DNA from: Spirometra erinaceieuropaei
Lineage: Eukaryota; Platyhelminthes; Cestoda; Diphyllobothriidea; Diphyllobothriidae
Assembly: GCA_902702965.1 (NCBI GenBank)
Contig: CACRXP010000411.1
Coordinates: 53,561 to 117,560 of the forward strand
Direction: 5' to 3'
Length of the DNA: 64,000 nucleotides
This document shows positions 57,881 to 64,000 of the stretch, one piece after another. The notes below the pieces were generated by a model. The model was not told where the DNA came from and searched no databases. It saw only the letters and a list, made by a program, of their open reading frames with translations. Each line of letters opens with the position of its first letter. Positions within the stretch are counted from its first letter, which is position 1. The position numbers were made by a program, and so were the translations under genes.

Positions 57881-58539
57881 CTAGAAACCTAATTGAGGAG
57901 GGGAAGGCTGGAGGTTAGTTCTAGTCGTTAAGAGCGCTGATAAAGGAGGAATGGCCAGACAGAATCAGTGAGTAAGCGAGGGCGAGTTTGCGTGCAACCG
58001 TTTGGAGGTACTATATTTATCTCCTTGTCAGATAACCGGCCTGTGTTTTGGCCGATGAATTTATCAGATGGGTCTATCGTACATGTGCTGCATATTCGGA
58101 CATCCACAGGAACAGACTGGGCGGACAGCACGGCGATTCCCTGCGTGATTCGTTTTTTTCCTCTAAATTAGCACCGTCCTCGCAGAGAACACTTCATATG
58201 TCACGTCTTATTTATTTGTTCTAATATTGAAAAAATACATTTGACATGACGTGGAGGTCTAGATACGATTTTCTTCTTAAAGGGTCCAAATCAGGCTTAT
58301 TGGTCTGCCGGCTCTTTTCTTCGCTCTACAATACATCAGATAGGTAAGGGAAATTCACTAGAAAATCTGTAAATCAAACCCATCTTTCACTCGAAAACCT
58401 CGCCGTCTCCAGCATTGCCAACATTTCTACCATTGGCATCGCCGCTAACAGCAATTCAGCGGCCAGTAACCTATCCTGGCTATACTGATCCGACATATGG
58501 ACCGGTTGTCTGAGATTCGATTGTTCTGAGACCAGCGAA
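57881..58539. other. No gene recognised
   Basis: A 67-residue frame at 57968-58171 has no known motif. The stretch could include the LTR of the preceding Gypsy relic, but no repeat partner is present. Confidence 0.4.
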
Positions 58540-59390
58540 CCTATGACAGAATCATCAACCTACACCCATCGCCATCGTCTCAATTGACCACACTGCCCAA
58601 GGATATTCAGTCATCGCATGGGCCCGCCCATTCTCATGAGTCTCCATGAAAGCCTGCGGTAAAACACCGCATTTCGATCTTCGTGACCGACAATGTCCAC
58701 AGTAGGGTGGGAGCAGGAATATCGACTTGCGCATGAATTCTTTAAAAACCATAATAGAATTAGGCGTCATCCGTAGCCCTCTCCCCCTTCTTCACCTGGA
58801 TCTGATGTCAAGGCCAAGTCAAAAACTGGAGAGGGAGAGGGCACAGGCAGGGCAGGGCAAAAGCTGCATCTAGGTGTACCACCACATTCCCTGGTTCACA
58901 GTGTGCACCAATCAGGATTTTACACCAAGCAACAAAAGAGGGAGGTTCGCATCTCACAGAATGAAAATGTTATAGGGAAAAGGCAGGGTGATATTACAGC
59001 CTGACTCTCAGTCCACCAGTCGGTCATTCCATACAAACGCACGCTGAGCTTTATACGAGGTCCGAAGTATCCCGTCAATTGGCAGCCTTCCAAGCCACGG
59101 CTTGTAGAGCACCGTGGTAGATCCAAATACTTTAAATAAATATGCGTTGATACCATTCACCACACTCTAGCGCCTAATCCCCAGACACCAGTCCACTGCT
59201 GGAGCCGATCAGATGTCTGATGACGGGAGTGGGCGCAGTGACTGACAGAGCAAGAGAACCCGTCTGCGCGCGCCACGAGCAGGACCTGGACCCAAAACGC
59301 ACACACCATGATAACACGTACACAAGTTAGCAGAACTTCGGATCACGCGTGTGGCAGAAGAGCCACGCGCAGAAGGGGTCTGCCACTTAC
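58540..59390 (+). mobile_element. Zinc-finger end plus LINE module (plus strand)
   Basis: 58555-58660 translates to CPRIFSHRMGPPILMSLHES after a stop, a decayed zinc finger, followed by CTGCGGTAAA. The module then runs 58666-59390 with TGACCGACAATGTCCACAGT, TCTGATGTCAAGGCCAAGTC, CAGCCTGACTCTCAG and GGCAGCCTTCCAAGCCACGG. It meets the minus-strand zinc-finger tail of LINE copy 2 head-on at about 59400. Confidence 0.6.
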
Positions 59391-59399
59391 GTGAGAGGT

Positions 59400-60178
59400 A
59401 CCGCTGGTGTGAGTTGTTGGAGGGGTGTATGCGTGGTTCATGTGTTGGTGGGGGATGTGTGGTGATGCGGTCGTCTCTGCGGTGATTTACCGCAGATTTC
59501 CAAGTAGACGCATGTGACCGAACAGGCCAATGCGGTGAGTGAACATGCGTGGGCGAGATGGACAATCGAGGCGGATGCGATGGCTGTATATTGGTGCTGT
59601 TGACACCGGCTCGCCAGTCTCCGTGCGATGGACTCACATGTGGCCGACCAGGCCGATACGTGAGGTGAATGTGCGATCGCAATGTGGATAGTTTGAGATC
59701 CAGTCTTTAATGGTGGTGGTGGTGGTGGTGGTGATGGTGGTGGTGGTGGTGGTGATGGTGGAGACGGTGGGGTTGAAGGTAGTAGTTGATGGGACGTCCG
59801 ATGGCGTCTCATCAGTGGTGTGAGTGGGAGAAAGTGTGATGTTGGTAAGGCGTTTGGGCGGGAAGGATGGTGCCGGTGGTCGAGAGCGACGAGGCATCGA
59901 CAGTGTGATCACCGGTGATGGTGACGTGCGTCGTCGTGGGGTGTGAGACAGGAGTGACAGTAGGGGCATTTGTGGAAGGAGAAGTTGATGCTGCAGTGCG
60001 TTTGAAGATGTCCGACGAGGTCGGTCCGCGCGCGGACTGTGCGTTGGCAGCATGGACGCGTTGGAAAAGTTCGGGTGTTGACGTTGTGGATCCAAGGCCT
60101 TTGTGACTTGCAAGCAGTGCTTTTGGTTTGGACGGTGGGAATTCGGTTTGTGTCAAAGATCCATGCAATAGTCTTCAC
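59400..60178 (-). pseudogene. Zinc-finger tail of LINE copy 2
   Basis: A first C2HC-type finger (CCQRTVRARTDLVGHLQTHC) near 60070-60000, a Thr-rich linker including a (GGT)n/(ACC)n-like stretch at 59710-59760, then [18 protein letters not shown] and TGEPVSTAPIYSHRIRLDCP, MFTHRIGLFGHMRL. Only one pair of fingers remains, against three pairs in copy 1, so the number of pairs varies between copies. Confidence 0.65.
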
Positions 60179-60239
60179 TACTCTTCTCTAGGCTGATATA
60201 TCCTGGATTAGATCCTGCCAGGTCTCTGGGAGGATGCTC

Positions 60240-62240
60240 AGACGCTTCAGAGAGTTCTTTACGGCGTCCCTATAGCGTCATTTTTGTCCCTTCTCTCTCG
60301 GCGATCATATGTATCGATGTTTTTGTGGAAGAGTTGTTTGAGCAATCGCTCATTGTTCATCCTCACCAGGTTACCGGTCCATTGCAGTTGCAGGATGGCG
60401 CGGATGTTGAGAATGTTGACTAGTTTCAGGGGTCCGTGCATGTCATCTCAGCTTCAGTATTCTGAGCAGGAAGTGACTTAGCTTCCTGGCTTGATTAGTG
60501 TTGACGGTCCAGATCTCCGCTCGGTACAGAAGTGTCGTCAAGAAGACGGCCTTGTTCATCTTCAGTTTTAATGTTCGGCTGAGGGTTGTGGCCTCCATGT
60601 GGTCGAAGGCCCGACTAGTTTTGGAGATGCTATGGAAAATTTTGTCTTTATGTTTGTCGTAGCGTGTTTTCTTGATAAGCGAAGTTGTCCCCAGTCTTAA
60701 ATTGACTGTAGTTGGATTAATTCATGGAGTACTGTATTTCATGATTGGGTGACGGTTGGTGTGTGATCAGAGTTTTGTCCGTGCTGATTTTTAGTCCGAA
60801 ATTGGCGCACCTGGCAGCAAAGAGGTCCATGCACTTCCGCATGCACCTTTTGGTCGTGATGTTGAATGCGAAGTTGCCCGCGAAGAACAGGTCGTGGACT
60901 GTAGTCGTAGATAAGCGTGTTGAGGTCTGCATGCCCCTGCTGTTGAGAAAATGCTCACCAGTCCTGTTGGCGATGCGTATCCCATGACGCACATCACGAT
61001 AGGCATCAGTCAGCATGGCAGAAAACATAGGGCTGAAGAGGATGGAAGCAAGTACGCAGCTCTGCTTCAGTCCTGTGGTCACTGCGAATGCCTCGGAGAC
61101 TGCCACGTTATTCGCGACACTCGCCCTCATCCCGTCTTAGGGGCGATTTGCCATGTGTGTGAATCGATCGGGACAGCCGAGTTTCTACATGATTTTCCAC
61201 GTTCTACCGCAATTCACCTTGTCGAAGGCTTTCGTCAAATCCGGGCGGGTCTGCATTTTCTGGCACTTCTCTTGCAGATGACGGACAACGCAGTTCATAC
61301 CTGTGGTTCCGTAGTGGCGTCAAACTCTACACTGACTTTCCGGCAAAAGTCCTGTTTGGGTTGGCCTTTAAGACAGCTAATTAGAATGCGAGTGATGATC
61401 TTCCCAGGGATGTTGAGAAGCGAGATTTCTTCGTGGGTACTACGAAGTTGCTGTTTCCTTTGCTCTTTGAAGTGATGGATGATAGTCACGTCCATGAAAT
61501 TCTGAAGGACCTGTCCTCGACGTCACATCTCCCAGGAGAGCGCTGTGAGGCGGTATATCAGTCGATGGTCGTCGTGCCTATAGACTTCGGTCGGAATCAC
61601 GTCAAATCCTTATGATTTCTTGCCGGAGATTTAGTGCATGGTTTGGATTATTTCTGGATGGGAGGACAGGAGATTCAGGTCCCTGTTCGTTGTACGTGAG
61701 GGCGTCAGTCGATTGCGGCGTCGGAGATAGTAGATGAGCGGTTGAGGACATTTTTGAACTGCTCGACCCGGCGCTTTAGGATTTGAGATTTCATCGTCAG
61801 AAGCTTTGTTCCATCTGAGCAGAGAAACCGCGATGCTTCCTTGGTTGTTGGACAGCAGAGCGCCTTAAGTTATGCGAAGAGGCCCTAGGTTTAATTGTAG
61901 ACGGCGTACCCCTGGATTTCCTTGGCCATATGAGTCATCCTTGCGCCCTGTCTCTCCTTTAGTCGCTGCTACACGAGACGGAAATAAAGGAAGAATGCGG
62001 CTTTGTCGACGTCGGTTCGATGGCTTATGTAGGCTTGGTGCAGCCTGTGCTTTTCCGTGAGTAGCTGACTGATATCTCCGTCGTTGTCGTCGAACCAGTC
62101 CTGATGTTGGCAACACGCGCGTCCGAGGACCTCCACGGCAATCAAATGAATAGCGTTCCACAGTTGACGCCACCGATTCTCCACGGCGGCGTCTTCATCG
62201 GGAGCTTGAAGGTTCTCCAGCCTCTGGGTCACTTGATTGG
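60240..62240 (-). pseudogene. RT segment of LINE copy 2
   Basis: Contains [29 protein letters not shown], then after frame slips DLTKAFDKVNCG near 61230. A frame from 61130 carries [37 protein letters not shown] (catalytic box FADD changed to FAGN) and MRKCMDLFAARCANFGLKIS. C-terminal part LQLQWTGNLVRMNNERLLKQ at 60390-60330. Clearly inactive. Confidence 0.65.
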
Positions 62241-62262
62241 TGAGCAGGCTAATTCAGCAAAA

Positions 62263-62929
62263 CAGTATCTAGCTTAAAAGAGGATGAGGCGTTCACCGGG
62301 AGAGGTTTATTGAAGGTCCAAGGTTTCGAGAAGTACAGCTGCAGGATGTGCGACCACGTTGGAAAAGCCGGTCAACGGCTGCAAACGCGAATTCACGAAC
62401 GTCAGTTGGCTGTGCGTGGGTAAGATCCGAAGTCGGAGGTACAAACCCATGCTGCTCAAACAAGACCTACCTTCAACTATGTCGTAGTTGAGATCGCGAT
62501 GATCATACAGCAGGGTAGGTGCAAGAAGCCTGGATATCCGCCGACTGCCCTGTAAACCGCCACAATAATTTGCCTCCCCCATCTGGTTTTACGAACCTCC
62601 CTGACGAGGTACAGTTACGGAGCGGAATTATCAGGACCGTCAAGCATCTCCGAGGTCGACGATGGCAGAGACGACTCCAGGTCACGGTGAAAGGCAGGTT
62701 GGGCACAGCCACACAGGCCGTATTGACGGGCCACGCATCAAACAAAGTGCGCCATATAATGAGCCATATTCGCACGACTTTCTTGTCGCTGAAAATGAGT
62801 AAGCAGAATAACTACTCGAAACGTCGGACCTATAATAAACCTCTCCTGGCGAACACCTCTTCTTCTTTTGACATGCCGTCTGGGAGTCGAACCTTCTCTA
62901 ACATGGAAGTATCTAACTGAGCTGGTGTT
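62263..62929. mobile_element. Penelope-derived insert with inverted ends inside LINE copy 2
   Basis: Inverted repeats of about 45 bp lie at 62289-62333 (containing AGAGGTTTATTGAAGGTCC) and 62812-62857 (on the minus strand AGAGGTTTATTATAGGTCCG). Between them, about 62330-62520, a plus-strand translation reads HVGKAGQRLQTRIHERQLAV, then DPKSEV and RPTFNYVV, the helix part of a Penelope GIY-YIG domain. Outside the right repeat, 62849-62932 has a box-B-like GGTTCGACTCC on the minus strand. LINE homology stops at about 62262 and resumes at about 62930. Confidence 0.6.
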
Positions 62930-63755
62930 CGCTTACCTCTTGGTCTGCGGAATTACAGTTGGAGCCTCATCTTGAAGATGATGACGCCATGATTCGTCTA
63001 GCCGTCAACGTCGGAGATAGCCTTCACCACGAGCAGGTCCTGTTGATCTCTCCTTCGGGCGAGAACACAGTTCAGCAGCTGCCGGTGCCGCTATCAGGGT
63101 GCATCCTGGTCGCCTTCTCCCGAGTCAGGAGGCAGAAGAGTATTTTGGTCAGCTGGAGGCGGTGTTCCGCGCAGGTCCGCAGGAGAAAAAAGCCATTGTC
63201 GTTGCAGCCGCCGATCCCGTAGGGACACGCACTCCCTGCCAGACAGCACCGGTTGTCCCAACGGGGTCGTTAAAGGTGCCAAGGATAATCAAATTTTTCG
63301 CCTTCAGCACTTACGCCAGGAGAGCGGGCAATTCCTTTTAGAATTTGTTCTTTATCTCGTCATAGCTTGTCGCAGGGGTGAAGGGGGCGTGGATCCCCAG
63401 GAGGCAGGCTCGAGGTCATCTGTCGATCGTTGGTGCCCTGTTCTAGACGCCGCAGTTGCCCGCGATGCTGCTCCGAATGACAAAGACAATACCCGCGTCT
63501 CGTCGTTTCGCGACAGCTACAGAAAAAGATAAAGCCGGCACCCACCTCCTCCAGTTGGCCTTGGTCGGAGAAGCGGATCTTGCTGAGGGCAGCGATATCA
63601 ACCTTGTGGCGAGCCAGTTCTTGAGCGACCAACGCAGCCCTCCGTTCCGATCGATTAATCCTCGGATTTTCTAAAAGGGACCAAACATTCCAATTTGATA
63701 TTATTAGCGGACTCATTCTGGCAGCCTGTAGGGTGCAGATGGGAACAGGAGTCAC
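62930..63755 (-). pseudogene. Endonuclease of LINE copy 2
   Basis: A 131-residue frame starts MTPVPICTLQAARMSPLIIS, then NWNVWSLLENPRINRSERRA, VDIAALSKIRFSDQGQLEEV and GAGFIFF. Further frames cover the GDLN to WTDH region with stops (the Asp-His motif reads as TNHG near 62990). The upstream 13 residues before MSPL are probably leader sequence. Inactive. Confidence 0.65.
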
Positions 63756-63884
63756 AGGTGAAAGTTGGATGCCGGTTAATGGACGTTAGGCGTAGTCAGC
63801 ACCTACGCGAGATAAATAATGCCACTTACTATGCTCCTCACGTAAGAGCCGCATTTGAATACCTAAACACCCGCTACACGGCAC

Positions 63885-64000
63885 GATAGTTCGACCCAAG
63901 ATATCCACTGCGTGCTCCACAGCAGCAGAGTGAGAGCATGTACGGTGAATTGTGCATGATTTTTTTTTTTTAGTTACAATGGACATTCACACCATCCACC
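63885..64000 (+). mobile_element. LINE-associated module start, cut by window end
   Basis: GATAGTTCGACCCAAGATAT, then CACTGCGTGCTCCACAGCAG and GTACGGTGAATTGTGCATGA align with 10190-10275. The element continues beyond the window. Confidence 0.5.

Larger units (their letters stand above)
59391..63790 (-). mobile_element. RTE-type zinc-finger LINE, copy 2 (decayed)
   Basis: Same order as copy 1 on the minus strand: endonuclease 63755-62930, RT 62240-60250, zinc-finger tail 60178-59400. It is interrupted by a Penelope-derived insert (62289-62857 plus flanks) and by many stops and frameshifts. The endonuclease Glu motif reads LSKIRF instead of LSETRF, and the catalytic RT box reads FAGN instead of FADD. 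It is inactive and clearly older than copy 1. Confidence 0.75.

Noticed and set aside
62790..62830. Functional hammerhead ribozyme
   Set aside because: A GAAAC and a short flanking stem are visible, but the conserved CTGANGA core is disrupted, so only a remnant is suggested as a finding.
1..64000. CRISPR arrays, bacterial operons, prophage, rRNA genes
   Set aside because: No regularly spaced repeats with unique spacers, no dense co-directional genes, and no rRNA similarity; features are eukaryotic.

Overview
The window looks like repeat-rich nuclear DNA of a flatworm, most likely a pseudophyllidean (diphyllobothriid-type) tapeworm. This is inferred from an RTE-type LINE carrying C2H2 zinc fingers, from Penelope-like, CR1-like and Gypsy relics, and from low gene density with long introns. 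The species cannot be fixed from the sequence. No bacterial operons, CRISPR arrays or rRNA genes were seen.

One host gene can be assembled: spermidine synthase, minus strand, 42826 down to 31799. Five coding exons join in frame into a 298-residue protein with all core motifs. Introns are about 2.2, 1.5, 4.3 and 2.1 kb. Intron 2 appears to be a GC-AG intron. The introns hold old transposon fragments, a foldback element and an assembly gap (41651-41815) beside telomere-like repeats.

Layout. 1-9.3 kb: end of a foldback element, then three same-strand GIY-YIG (Penelope-type) relics and a tRNA-like sequence. 9.3-16.7 kb: GC-rich 3' modules on the plus strand, then a nearly complete minus-strand LINE (endonuclease, reverse transcriptase, seven zinc fingers) broken by a 1-nt frameshift and an 89-bp tandem duplication. 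16.9-24.5 kb: Gypsy integrase relic, more LINE modules, a Penelope-like RT relic. 24.9-31 kb: two foldback elements, a long GAA tract, a Penelope C-terminal relic. 31.8-42.8 kb: spermidine synthase. 46.4-50.3 kb: CR1, Gypsy and RTE relics. 51.2-56 kb: a long CR1-like LINE with a SINE-like insert and a TIR-bounded telomere-like insert. 56-64 kb: zinc-finger LINE pieces in convergent pairs and a second, decayed LINE copy interrupted by a Penelope-derived insert with inverted ends.

The most notable structures are: (1) four copies of a ~1 kb foldback family with TA at the element ends; (2) a 436-bp element with inverted ends whose interior is degenerate TTAGGG-like repeat, nested in a LINE with a 5-bp target duplication; (3) a ~1 kb module bracketed by convergent zinc-finger segments at two loci; (4) the LINE that fuses zinc-finger pairs to its RT. 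Boundaries of decayed elements are approximate, because they were read by eye.
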